From positions 2,418,001-2,482,000 of the forward strand of contig OX637337.1 in assembly GCA_951799405.1 (NCBI GenBank): a stretch of 64,000 bases of DNA, in the 5' to 3' direction. Made by a program: the position numbers and the translations under genes. Shown piece after piece: positions 10,517 to 20,599 of this stretch (within the stretch, counting starts at the first letter, position 1; each line of letters begins with the position of its first letter). This stretch comes from Agapetus fuscipes (taxonomy: Eukaryota > Arthropoda > Insecta > Trichoptera > Glossosomatidae). Under the pieces are notes generated by a model. It was not told where the DNA came from. It saw nothing but the letters and a program-made list of their open reading frames with translations, and did no database searches.

Positions 10517-10943
10517 ACAACGCCGATACCATGTTGAAAGCATCGGTTCTCATCAGATCACCGAAGTTAAGCAACATTGGGCGCGGATGCTACTTGGATG
10601 GTTGACCGCTCAGGTCGTTGGCATTTCTCGGACCGGTCCGTAGTCCTGTGGCAACACTTCGGTCTCGTAAATGAAGGGTTGTGGATTTGGATCCCGGCGG
10701 AGCACAAAAAATATACATTTCCAAATATGCTCTCTGATGGGTTGAAAAAAATCATAAAACCTTTACCAAGGACAGGTCACTAAAAGGTTCATCCAGCCTT
10801 ACAGCACCTGGGTCTTGCTTGAGTATTGGTGCTTTGTAGCGACGATTAAGCTCGTACACCTCTGCGGCACTACAACAAGTGTCATAGACTCCTTAAGTCT
10901 CCAGAATCTAGCGAGTCCCCGCAAAGGATTTCTTAAAAAAAAA
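10517..10943 (+). mobile_element. 5S-S1b chimeric SINE
   Basis: 10517-10623 is 5S-rRNA-like (CATCGGTTCTCATCAGATCA, CCGAAGTTAAGCA, then the internal-control-region-like TACTTGGATGGTTGACCGCT). About 10 bases near the 5S 3' end are deleted compared with 42475-42595. The S1 tRNA head follows directly at 10631 (GACCGGTCCGTAGTCC, loop GTCTCGTAAA). The body then ends in the LG-type tail and TTCTTAAAAAAAAA at 10929-10943. It lies in the intron next to the GPCR exon, antisense to that gene, about 35 bases from the splice donor. Confidence 0.85.
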
Positions 10944-10979
10944 TAGACATATTCTACAAAGTTTCAGAAAAATTCTTAC

Positions 10980-11400
10980 TTCAAGAGGTATCATGATGAA
11001 AGTGACCATCAAATCTGCGACAGATAGATGGAGAATCATCAAACTGATTCTTGATTTTCTCCTTCTAGACTTGAACAGCGTGATGAAGACTGTTAGGTTA
11101 CCAACTGCAGCCACCACAAACAAAAAACAATACACTATCACCACAGTCAATGCGCGATTATCAAAAGTTGGCAACCCTGCGCTTGTGCCATTCTTGGAAG
11201 TCGGAAGGATATCAATCGGCATTAAAGGATTTGCAGGATGCTGGTCCATGGGTACTGCTGCTTCATGAGGTGACTCCGTGTCTTCCAGGAGCACAGGCCT
11301 GAAAGGTGGAAAGTAAGAAGAAAAGTTTTTGTTCAGGATATCACTGTAAAACTCTCCGAATTCGGTTGAAGTCATTTTGAACGGATTTTCCAAATTTATT
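10980..11400 (-). CDS. First coding exon, AKH/ACP/corazonin-type peptide GPCR
   Basis: Coding part is 11375-10980 (132 codons). The first ATG in frame is at 11375; a TGA lies in frame at 11403-11405 just upstream, supporting this start. Residues 1-75 form an extracellular tail with two N-glycosylation sequons (NFS at 17, NGT at 62) and no signal peptide. TM1 is about 76-100 with the conserved GN pair (92-93). The first intracellular loop is basic (KSRRRKSR). TM2 is about 110-130 with the LSVAD motif (Asp121 = D2.50), ending FIMIPLE. That TM1-TM2 pattern is typical of the GnRH-receptor superfamily (AKH, ACP and corazonin receptors, Gq-coupled, plasma membrane); I cannot decide which of the three. 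The exon ends GAA|GTAAGA, a good donor, phase 0. A pyrimidine-rich CTATTTTCCTGAAG ending at 11401 could be an acceptor, so a 5' UTR exon probably lies upstream. TM3-TM7 exons are not visible in the window. Confidence 0.8.
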
Positions 11401-11401
11401 C

Positions 11402-11949
11402 TTCAGGAAAATAGAATGAAAGTTATTAATTTGATTTTCATTTACTGTTTAAATTTTTTGTATAATCACACTTGTAAAAAAGTTAATAAAAACCAAAATG
11501 TAGCTCCTTCTTTTGCTAGTAAAATTCTGCAGTTTATCATGTAAGAAGAACTTAATTCTTTGATTAATCAACACAAGTTTTTTAGAAAGCACTTTTTAAT
11601 ATTACACCGAAATAATCACAAACTAAAAAAAATATTGTTTACACATTATTCACAATAAAAATTCATTATTTTTAGGCATTAAAACTTACATACAAAATTT
11701 CCAAATCAACTTTAAAAACACATTTAATCTGTGTTTAAACAAACTTTTTCAAACCTGTAAAAACTAATAATTTCAAATACTTTTAAAACTGATAAATCAT
11801 TTAATTTTGTACACCTTCTTTAAAGTCACTTCAACATATTTTGCAACAACAAAAAACTCTCTTTTTAACTTGTTTTAAACGACACAATTTTTTTTTTTAA
11901 TTTAAGCATTCTTCCTACATTTACTTGATTTAATTTCAGTTACTTTTTT
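11402..11949. other. Probable 5' intron of the GPCR gene
   Basis: Very AT-rich, no reading frame, no recognised repeat: one of the few clean stretches in the window. It lies between the coding exon and the GC-richer block at 11950-12230. Confidence 0.4.
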
Positions 11950-12230
11950 CAGTTTTCAGTGGCACTTAGATCGAGTGTTAGCTATGTTATTGTCCCGCAG
12001 TTTTCTTATAGGGGCAGAAGAGGTTTTCCGAAGGCTGCCGCGCTAGCACTGAATTTTCGTGAAAGCCTCCAAAGGGGGTGGGAGCATCCCACCACTGTGC
12101 GCATGTGCACCGTTGACAGAATATGTATGAAGGGAATGCTTTTAGCCCGGTGCTCATTTGAACGGACACGATCTTACAAAAAAAACACAAAACAGAAAAG
12201 TCTAATGCACAGACTTTCCATTAGTCTTTT
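11950..12230 (-). promoter_or_regulatory. Possible promoter/5' UTR of the GPCR gene
   Basis: Locally GC-rich block in AT-rich DNA, not repeated elsewhere in the window. On the minus strand it contains AATTCAGTGCTAG near 12047, which matches the arthropod initiator TCAGT, about 670 bases upstream of the ATG. No clear TATA box. Purely positional and compositional inference. Confidence 0.3.
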
Positions 12231-12349
12231 TCACTTCCGATCTCGAAACCGTACTAAATTCAGTATTTTTTTGCATTCTGAATTCACGTTTTTTTGTGGA
12301 TTGTTTTTTTTGTGCTTAAGTTGGTACATTTAGTTACGATGATGATTTC

Positions 12350-12540
12350 GGAGTGATGCTTTCCGGGATCTGTTGCCGTGGTCTGTGGGAGCTGGAGCTT
12401 CCGGACATTGATGAAGTATGATGATGATCATCATCATCATCATACTTAACGCTAAAGAAGCCCATCGTAGAAATGGGCGAAACGTCCGGAAGCTCCAGCT
12501 TCCACAGACCACAGCAACAGATCCCGGAAAGCATCACTCC
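12350..12540. repeat. Foldback element with 57-bp arms
   Basis: 12350-12406 pairs with 12484-12540 with few mismatches (GATCTGTTGC, GGAGCTTCCGGAC). The interior holds a second hairpin of GAT/ATC repeats (12414-12449) and AGAAGCCCAT...ATGGGCGAAACGTCC, a variant of the foldback core. A single-arm relative is at 39672-39770. Confidence 0.8.
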
Positions 12541-12624
12541 AGCATCATCAGCCGGCCGTGTAAGCCTAAAACTCTTATTCAATGATGATTTCATTGATTT
12601 CTTATTTTTATTCGTTGGCTTATA

Positions 12625-12708
12625 CATTTGTATGTGGCTGTGACCACTTATAGGTACTGTAAAAATGATTCACTTTGCCAATGTCACCCCTTTTTCAGGG
12701 CATGTCGA
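12625..12708 (+). mobile_element. LA fragment (5' part)
   Basis: GTATGTGGCTGTGACCAC to CACCCCTTTTTCAGGG. Diverged. Confidence 0.55.
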
Positions 12709-13390
12709 TCAATCATATTATGCTAGATAAGCCAAATAAACACTGAGGAGACGAACTAATGGTACGAATATTTAAAGATTTGTTATTCTAGCACACACAC
12801 AAATAAAACATACTTACAAAATAACCTGAAGGGTTTTCCATAAACATTGTAGTGTTTTTTTTTATAAACATTATTTTCTTAGAAGTTATTTATCATTAAA
12901 AACACGCTTTTTGGAGTAGCTCATTAAAAGTAATAATAATTATTGTTAATTTAATTTTCCAAGATAACCGAGTATAACAATATGAAGAACTTACGGGGAG
13001 CATCCCGAATATGGAACATGAAATTCAAACTCAATATTTGCGTTAAACAAAAAATATATGGAAAGTAAAACAGAACTTTTTGTGAGTGCGTCAATTTCAA
13101 TAAACTTTTAGTTAACGTTGTGTTTAAGTAAAAACAAGATTTTGATACTTGGGGTAAAGAAACCGCAGTAATATTAACCGCCGTATTAATGAAAAGGGTC
13201 TTAACTCCGAGTTGTGTAATGAATTTAATAAACTCAATGTTTCCTTTACAATTTGATGAAAGACCTTATCTTATATATAAAAATCTAGGGGGTATTTGCC
13301 CCTTTTTTTTTTTTTGAATTTGCAAAAATGTTTTTCGAAAAAGTGTTCCTCTTGATAAACTGAACTAACGCTCAATTCCAGAATTTTTGG
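12709..13390. other. No gene seen
   Basis: AT-rich sequence without a sustained frame and with no match to the other repeats in the window. Confidence 0.5.
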
Positions 13391-13740
13391 TGTTTGTTTG
13401 TTTGTTTGTTTGTTTGTTTGTTTGTTTGTTTGTTTGTTTGTTTGTTTGTTTGTGTGTTTGTTTGTATATTTGTACCATTATAGGCGCCCAGACCGTTCGC
13501 AGCACGATGCTGAAATTTTGCATACCCCCATAAAGTGTTAGTGGCTAAACAACTGTCAGGGTCCGGATGAGGTCACGTGCATATTTCGCATACCTGCCAT
13601 ACAGACTGAAAATTGAAATCTTGCCGCTGGCAGCCATTTTGAATTTACAGACTTGATATTCGAAACGGTCATGCCTCTTAGTAATTTTAACAACTTTTGG
13701 AAGAAACTTTTTCGCAAAAAGTAAATTCTTCAAACTAAAT
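13391..13740. repeat. Dispersed repeat with (GTTT)n terminus
   Basis: 13391-13466 is a (GTTT)n microsatellite. It is followed by TAGGCGCCCAGACCGTTCG and GCTGAAATTTTGCATACCCC, which recur in the opposite orientation at 54930-55140, again beside a GTTT run. A weaker related block (TTTTGCATACCTGCCATAC) is at 14190-14370. Confidence 0.7.
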
Positions 13741-15019
13741 TTGTAAATACCTACATAGAAAAAAATAAAAAATAATAACTTTCAGGTGGCACAACGGGCG
13801 CATGCATAAAGTTGGAACATTGAAATTAGGCATGCTATCTAAACATAAACAGACTTAAATATTTTTAAAAGAACAACGAAATACATGAAGGATTAAGAGT
13901 AGCTGCCATACATTTTTTTTGGTTTCTTCAATATTTAACATTCTTCTGGCGTTCATTTTACAAGTCTGAAGGTTTTTCTTCAATGATCAATTTGGTTTTG
14001 CTTATGTCAACATTTTTTGAAAGAAAACTTTTTTCAATGACAATTTTTTCCAAACAAAATTTTGAAAAACCTGATTTTCACTAAAAAGTCAAATTTATAA
14101 GTAAAAAAATCAACTGATTTGATGCTACACAAACAATTATAATTTAGCGAAATGTAATGATATGTAATAGGACAATCCCGCCAAGTATATATTTTGCATA
14201 CCTGCCATACCAACTAAAAAAATACATTGCTCTGCAGGCGGCCATTTTGAATGTCTAGGCCTCAAACTCGAATTTTAAATGCATTTTAGTAAACCCCATA
14301 AATGTTGGAAGAAACTTTTTTTTTACGGCAAATTTCTTTGAACAAATATTTAAAAAGTAAAATTTCATACAAAGTGTCATATATAAAAATAAAAAAAGTT
14401 AAAAAGTTTATTTTTTTTTAATTTTCAAAAGTCATTTTTTTCTTAGAGTTCTGTCGATGGGTCGAACGTTTTCCCATACTTAGATTTTTTGTAGATTGTG
14501 AGTTTAGGCATTTTGAGGTATCTTCAGGTACCAAGCAGTATCAGACACTAAAATATCGTGAAAAGTATCACAAGCAGTTTTAAGATGTCAAAAGATAATT
14601 CAGAGCAGGAAGAGCAGTTTGAAGGCATTTCATGACAATAAGAGCAGCTGGAACAATCTAAAAACAAAAGCACCAGTACCAACAAAACAATGCCGTATAG
14701 CAAACGCAGTCATGTTTCATGCCACTATAAGACAATTGCTAGCAACACAGGTGCGCTTAAGATACTATTACCAGCAAAACGAAAAAAGGGCAGAAAAAGA
14801 CAAGTTATACACTTAAATGATAATGAACGGGTCGAGCATCATTATAAACCATCACCAGAAAATTAAAGAGCAGAAATAAAAAACAGGATAAAGACTTTAG
14901 CACCTGCACAACAATAGGAAGTAGCACGATCAGGCCTGGGATTCTACCATAAAATTGTCCACTTTTTGTTGTTATTGTTGGTCAGTTCTCATGTATCTTT
15001 TAAAAATCAAAGCAAGGCT
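13741..15019. other. No gene seen; partial old repeat at 14190-14370
   Basis: AT-rich. Apart from the block related to 13500-13735, no frame or repeat is recognised. 14530-14900 is purine-rich with many AGCAG words. Confidence 0.4.
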
Positions 15020-15112
15020 AAAGTGTGCTGGCGAAGCCGGAGCTTAAACTGCCCGTAGGGCCTAGCAGCCAACCGTGCGAGAGCGCGGTCTGGTCTGCTA
15101 GTCCTATATAAA
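15020..15112. other. Isolated GC-rich segment, unidentified
   Basis: About 90 bases of high GC (GGCGAAGCCGGAGC, GCGAGAGCGCGG) in AT-rich DNA, followed by TATATAAATAAAG. No reading frame or known RNA recognised. Confidence 0.3.
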
Positions 15113-15230
15113 TAAAGCTCTTAACCAGAGTCAGTCCTTAACTTAACTCTGACTAAAGTAATCGAAATTGTCTCTGAATTAAAAGAAAAATAATAATAAA
15201 TAACTGTATATATGTATGTATATATTTTTA

Positions 15231-15535
15231 GACCGGTCCGTAGTCCAGTGGCAACACTTCGGACTCGTAAATGGAAGGTTGTGAATTCTAATCCCGGCGG
15301 AGCACAAAAATATACCATTTATATTTCGAAATATGCTCTTCGCTGGGTTGAAAAATTCTAAACCTTTGCCAAAGACTGGTCACTGAAAAGTCCATCCAAC
15401 CTTACAACAACTGGGTCTTGCTTGAGAATTGGCGCTGTCTACAGTGACGGCTAAGCTCGCAGAAGGCTTTTGAGGTGTGATACACACAAAAACAGCGCTC
15501 ACCAAATAAATCATCCTAATATTATTATTTTATTG
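15231..15535 (+). mobile_element. S1a SINE, full length
   Basis: GACCGGTCCGTAGTCCAGTG head with ACTCGTAAA loop, body, then LF-type tail ACACACAAAAACAGCGCTC and (ATT)n. No 5S head. Confidence 0.9.
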
Positions 15536-15550
15536 TTTTATTATGAGAAT

Positions 15551-15735
15551 GCTTGATTTTTTGGTTCCGGGTTTTGACCGTGGTCCATATTTTTGCTTCT
15601 TTTCTTCTTTTTTTTGAGCAGAGCTGCAAAGAAGTCACACACAGAGGAGACGAAACGTCAGCTGACAGTCTTCAAGAAAGAAGAAAAGCAAAAATATGGA
15701 CCACGGTAAAAAACCCGGAATCAAAAAATCGAGCA
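15551..15735. repeat. Foldback element, ~58-bp arms
   Basis: 15551-15608 pairs with 15675-15735 (GACCGTGGTCCATATTTTTG and complement). The centre contains GGAGACGAAACGTCAGC, another GAAACG core. Confidence 0.75.
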
Positions 15736-15776
15736 TCTGAATCCGGCCGTGAAAGCCTAAAAACATTTCTAACTAT

Positions 15777-15897
15777 GAGTTAATTCTCCCCGAAAGGATT
15801 TCATGTGGCGAGTGAACCTGCTTCTTTTTACAGATAAGGGGGCCTTACGCTAACCACATCAGTTGAAGTGGTGGTTTTCCAGCTCTCGAAAAGGCTG
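15777..15897 (-). mobile_element. S2 fragment (3' half)
   Basis: CCCCGAAAGGATTTCATGTG to TTCCAGCTCTCGAAAAGG. Confidence 0.6.
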
Positions 15898-15967
15898 TTA
15901 CTAATTATTTTTCAATACAGAGTACAAAAAATCGAAAAATTGGCACAATACAACTGTAAATCTTTTT

Positions 15968-16229
15968 TTTAATTTATAATTTTTTGAATGAATTCAAACA
16001 AAACACTGTTTATTTTCACAATAAAATTTATTGAAAAAGATTCAAATCTTTAAAACAAATTACAAACGTTTTCGACCTAGTAGGTCATCATCAGGTGGTC
16101 ATCTGATGATGACCTACTAGGTCGAAAACGTTTGTAATTTGTTTTAAAGATTTGAATCTTTTTCAATAAATTTTATTGTGAAAATAAACAGTGTTTTGTT
16201 TAAATTCATTCAAAAAATTATAAATTAAA
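15968..16229. repeat. Near-perfect palindrome, 127-bp arms, hammerhead-like core
   Basis: 15968-16094 pairs with 16103-16229 with about one mismatch. Each arm carries CTGATGAT, a GACCT/AGGTC hairpin and CGAAAACG. TTTTATTGTGAAAATAAAC lies in the outer arm and ATGAATTTTCACAGTG follows at 16233. Close relative of 42974-43236. Confidence 0.9.
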
Positions 16230-16589
16230 CAATATGAATTTTCACAGTGTTAATACACAAACAATACAAAATATATGTAAATCTATTTGTTGTAATAAGA
16301 TTTTCAATTTAACCAACGCTCCTTGTTCAAATGGAAAAAAGCGGGAAAGCGTAGCAATTTCAATCGATTGCACACAGATGGTAACATTATCGATCAATAA
16401 TTTATTGCGTACCTACTAACCGCTTTTTAGTCCACTTTTTATCGCTTCCAACTACTTTTCAAAATTGCTTTCTAATTTATCACGAAAAACCCAAAGGACT
16501 CCGCCCAATTTTGAATTGAGAAGTTTTGTCGCGGCGGAAAACGTCACACTTGTATCATGGAAGTACCGTTGTTATAATTTACAATATAA

Positions 16590-16900
16590 TTTTCAAAGTT
16601 ATAGTATCAATTGAAATTCATATTAAATGCATGTGAACGTACAACATAAACAAAACCTCACATGAACGTAAACTTTCTAACTCCTTCCGCGTTTCCCTGA
16701 AACGGGGTAGCATTGGCAAAAGTGAACCAAGTTTTTACCGCAAGTTATAATTCCTTAACGTAATTATAGATAGATGAAAAAATATTTATTTGGTGATCCG
16801 GTTTGAGACATATATTTATTTTGTAAGTACACTTGCAGCACATGTAAGCGTGAGCTTATACGTGTTCTCTTGTAGGCGTACATTGAATATGAAACTAAAA
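16590..16900 (-). mobile_element. Decayed LA copies
   Basis: 16600-16760 is an old minus-strand LA (TCATATTAAATGCATG to TAATTCCTTAACG); 16820-16890 is a plus-strand piece (AGCACATGTAAGCGTGAGC). Heavily diverged. Confidence 0.55.
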
Positions 16901-16935
16901 TAAGGTAAAAGATGGAATAAATTTTTGGATACTTA

Positions 16936-17177
16936 TCTAATCTAATCTAAGTTGCAAATATACATATGTAACATAAAAGATTCGCATTACATGCATTTTA
17001 CAAGCAGACACGGATAAGTTCACGCTTGAACATGCCGCATGTGGACCTACACCATAAAAACCCGAATCTCAAATGGATATACACCCTGCAACTCCTGCTG
17101 ACCTTCCCTGAAACAGGAATGACATTTGCAAAGTGAACCATTTTCTACAGCCGCATACCGACCTACAAGTTAAGGAA
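16936..17177 (-). mobile_element. LA 3'-end unit
   Basis: TAATCTAATCTAAGTTGC to AAGTTAAGGAACATACAC. The few bases beyond the boundary resemble LINE sequence, so this may be a slightly longer copy. Confidence 0.75.
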
Positions 17178-17589
17178 CATACACAACAAATAACAATTTT
17201 AAAAATCTACAAATAATAATATGTATGGACATCAAGGTATTTAATATAATGATTTTTTAAAGCCTTTTTATTCATAATCTATGCTAATTTCCAGAAACAT
17301 TTTTTTCCTCTTAAAATCACTCAATCAATTTTCTTATTTACTCAAACGAAAAATTAATTTATTCAACAGAGAATTTTCCCCGCGCCAAAAGGAAAGATGA
17401 GATATTTAAGGAAAGAAATGGGACAATTTTTTTTGTCTTGGATAACGACTTTCCAAACTACCTAGTCGTCAATTTTCCAATCGGTTTGATACAGTAATTG
17501 AATACTTGGAAATTTTGAATAATTTATTTCATGGTAATTTATTTTATAACTTACTTACTCCTTTTTACTTTCTTCGGCTCTAAGCCTTG

Positions 17590-18015
17590 AAGGCTCAAAG
17601 CCTCCCGCTCCAGGACTCTCTGTATTGTGCTTCTTCCCTCCATGGTCCCCTCACTCCCAGAACTTCGGCGTCGGCTTCAACGTTGTCTGCCCATCGCATC
17701 CTGGGACGTCCGAGTGGTTTAACACATGAGGGGGCACCATTCAAGACAGTTCTGATGATCCTGGAGTCCTCTGCACGTAGTGCTACATGTCCGGCCAACT
17801 GGATTCTTCTTGATTTAATTACAGACACTATGTTTGCATCTTAAAACACGGACATCAGCTCCGCGTTGGTCCGGATACGCCACCTGTCATCTTCAAATAC
17901 AGGTCCGAGAATGCGACGAAGCATTTTGTTCTCAAAGACCTGGAGAGATTTCTCTTGTTTCTGAGTCAGACTCCAGGCTTCGCATCCGTACACTACAACC
18001 AGGGGCGTGCATCCC
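17590..18015 (-). pseudogene. LD LINE ORF2 C-terminus
   Basis: Minus-strand reading: TLYGCEAWSLTQ-like start, QVFENKMLRRILGPVFEDDR, WRIRTNAELMSVF then a stop, SRRIQLAGHVALRAEDSRI, GRPRMRWADNVEADAEVLGV. This is the distal part of a LINE ORF2, downstream of RT. It carries in-frame stops. Further LD pieces are at 29370-29715 and 49055-49170. Confidence 0.7.
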
Positions 18016-18180
18016 ATACAGGCACATGCGCCTTATAGTTAGGCAATATATGGTAAAAAACGCAATATGGCTTGATATTGAGATTTAAGCTTCAAAATTG
18101 AAGTTCGATTAGAGCCATCTTAAGCCAATCAATTTCTCTAATTTCTCAATTTCAAAAGCTCAGTCAATTTCAAATAAAAA

Positions 18181-18510
18181 CGCAACGCAACTAAGCTACA
18201 CATATAGTGTAACTTTTTGCCGCGTTATCCCCGAAGGGGTCGCATGTGGCGAGTTGAACCTATTTACTTTTACAGGTAAGGGGTCCAGCCTTACGCCAAC
18301 CACTTCAGTTGAAGTGGGGGTTTCCCAGCTCCCGAGGGGGCTGGTACTCATTTCTTCTGAAGGCTGAGTAAAACTTGCCGGTATTTTTATTATGGGGTTT
18401 GAAATAGACACCGAAATAGGAAATCATTTCTGACACCCTCCTCGGTGCGATTCGAACCCGAGCACACGGGGTAGAATGCAAGCACTCTACCAACTGAGCT
18501 ATCGACCGGA
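18181..18510 (-). mobile_element. S2 SINE, full length
   Basis: Tail AACGCAACTAAGCTACAC at the left; head at 18440-18510 with the B-box-like GGGTTCGAATCGCACC and GATAGCTCAGTTGGTAGAG. Confidence 0.85.
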
Positions 18511-18654
18511 CAAATGATTTAAAAAATATTTTTTAAAGGAATGGGAGAAAATATTTATTCTGAAATGTATTTGCTTATATGCTATGCACGCGCCTGCTAC
18601 AACTGGCCGAACAATGGAAGTGTATATCTTGAATTGTGTGGATAGCCATTTTGA

Positions 18655-18773
18655 ACACAATATCCCTCTAAGGCCAAAAACCCAGTGAATTCGATCAGCG
18701 GTTGCTGAGGGAGGCCAAGACCCACCCCGGGTTGTCGTGCCAATGATTATGATGATGATGATGATGAATTCGA
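18655..18773 (+). mobile_element. Probable LINE 3' terminus with (ATG)n tail
   Basis: CGGTTGCTGAGGGAGGCCAA encodes RLLREAKTHPGLSCQ and stop, followed by (ATG)n at 18747-18768. Short C-terminus plus microsatellite is a LINE-like ending; family not identified. Confidence 0.4.
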
Positions 18774-18855
18774 GCATGTTATTCGGAGAATATTAATAAC
18801 AGATATTTTATAACAAAGGAAGAAATTTCTGCGAGCATCAAATAAATACAAATCG

Positions 18856-18884
18856 ATAATCTTTAATCTAAGCTGAAAAGATCC
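18856..18884 (-). mobile_element. LA terminal fragment
   Basis: ATAATCTTTAATCTAAGC at the extreme 3' end of LA, directly before an S1-S2 dimer, which probably interrupted it. Confidence 0.5.
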
Positions 18885-18890
18885 GCAAAG

Positions 18891-19341
18891 GACCGGTCCG
18901 TAGTCCAGTGGCTACACTTCGGACTCATAAATGGAAGGATGTGAATTCGAATCCCGGCGGAGCACAAAAAATATACAGCTTATATTTTCAAATATGCTCT
19001 TCGCTGGGTTGAAAAATTCATAAACCTTTACCAAAGACCGGTCACCAAAGGTCCATCCAGCCTTACAGCAATTATTGTGTCTTGCTTGAGACTTGGTGCT
19101 TTGTAGCGATGACCAAGCTCGTAAAAAGTCCGGTGAGGGTCAGAAATGTCAGAAATGATTTCCCGTTTCGGAGTCTATTTTACACCTAAAATAAATACCA
19201 GCATGGTGTACTTTTTCATTAGTCTGGTCGATAGCCTCCTCACCTGTAAAAGTAAACAGGTTAAACTCGCCACATGCGACTCCTTCGGGGATAACGCGGA
19301 AAGAAGTTACACTGAATGTGTAGCTTAGTTGCGTTTTTTTT
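18891..19341 (+). mobile_element. S1-S2 dimeric SINE, S2 head deleted
   Basis: S1 head and body from 18891; linker GCTCGTAAAAAGTCCGGTGA at 19118; S2 from TCAGAAATGATTTCCCG to GTAGCTTAGTTGCG at 19341. Most of the S2 tRNA-like head and the centre of S2 are missing. Confidence 0.75.
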
Positions 19342-19987
19342 ACTCACTTTTTATCTGTCAACCAAAAGTACATTCTCCTTATATTCAATACGTTTCTTTT
19401 ATACGTCTGAAAATTCCATTTCTTTGCAATACTTTATTTTATGTACAAGAAACCAAATCTTTGCAAGCGCTCACATTTTTTGTTTCCCTTCAATCGTCAA
19501 ACTTTTTTCTACAATTACCAAATTTATCGGATTTTTGGAATTATTGGATTTGGTATATTTGAGAGGCTTTGAGCTCCACTAGAAGTTTATTGAAAAAATG
19601 AAAAAAAAAAACAAAAATACCTAAAGTAAATCAAAAGATTTATCTCGATTGGTATTTCTTGAATTTGTTTTGTTTTTCAATTCGGATTGTTCAGGAGAAA
19701 ATTTCTTTGGAAATCGGAGACAATTTATAAAGAATTAAAAAGGATTTTACGAATCATGGTGAAGAGACAATCGAATTTCTAAACAGTTCGTCGAAATCAC
19801 AAATAAGAGGAGCTTGCGCTTCGTCGGAGTGGAAAAAACACGTCTCCCGATAGTGGCAGATACGACTCCAACAAAACTTTAAATAATTCTATCTTTTCTA
19901 CACCGCAGTTCATAAAATTCGTTGTTAACAATAAATTAAGCGTTTTTTTTTTATTTTATGGATTAATGTTATGAAATTTATTCAGTG
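19342..19987. other. No gene seen
   Basis: AT-rich. Short open frames are low-complexity and start at no convincing site. Confidence 0.5.
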
Positions 19988-20188
19988 ATCTTAGTTGCAA
20001 ATACACTTTAATATGTAAAATTCACACTTCACTTATATAATTAAATGTTTGTAAGTTCAGTCTTACACATACTGCGTGTGTATATTATAAAAAGTATGTT
20101 CACTCTTTCCGAGGTCACCCCTGTTACAGGCAAAGTTGGCAAGATAATATTGCCAATCAGCTTCATTCCAACCTATTAGTCAAAAATG
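19988..20188 (-). mobile_element. Decayed LA copy
   Basis: CTTAGTTGCAAATACAC, GTCACCCCTGTTACAGGC and CAACCTATTAGTCAAA are recognisable. It ends where the hAT-like MITE begins. Confidence 0.5.
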
Positions 20189-20415
20189 CAGTGGCGAAGG
20201 GTGCCATACAAGCCGGTTCCCATCGCCTTTCTTTTTTTAAATGATGTAACAAAGTAGTTAAAAAATATAGGCACAAAGTAAAAAAATACATTTAAAACCA
20301 AAGAAACAATACATATTTTTTCCCCATTGAACCATGCAGTCTACTTTATTATCATTTTTGCCTCATTTTAAACGGGAAAGATGAGAATCGGCTTGTATGG
20401 CACCCTTCGCTACTG
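20189..20415. mobile_element. hAT-like MITE
   Basis: TIRs CAGTGGCGAAGGGTGCCATA / complement of TATGGCACCCTTCGCTACTG, about 37 bp long. Flanks CAAAAATG and CAAGGATG look like an 8-bp target duplication with two mismatches. CAGTGGCG termini plus 8-bp duplication fit hAT elements. Confidence 0.75.
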
Positions 20416-20599
20416 CAAGGATGATATTTTGATGATATTTTAAAAAAAAAATTGATTAAAAAACATAACGACCAAAACAATTCAAACGCGTGCGCACAAT
20501 TTTTGCGTAGATATAACATTTTAGTAATACCAACATTGCAAAGATATTTCTTAGCTTCTCTCACGCTTCTCTGTTTACATCAAAGTCGCAAGAGGTGCA

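Noticed and set aside
10908..10979. Extension of the receptor protein past IPLE
   Set aside because: The extra ~23 residues come from intron and SINE tail after a strong GTAAGA donor.
11391..11393. Receptor start at TTG (11393)
   Set aside because: Not an ATG; the first ATG in frame is 18 bases downstream at 11375.
16103..16130. Calling the foldback core a proven hammerhead ribozyme
   Set aside because: Only the CUGANGA/GAAA core and stem II are visible; stems I and III and a cleavage site could not be established by eye.
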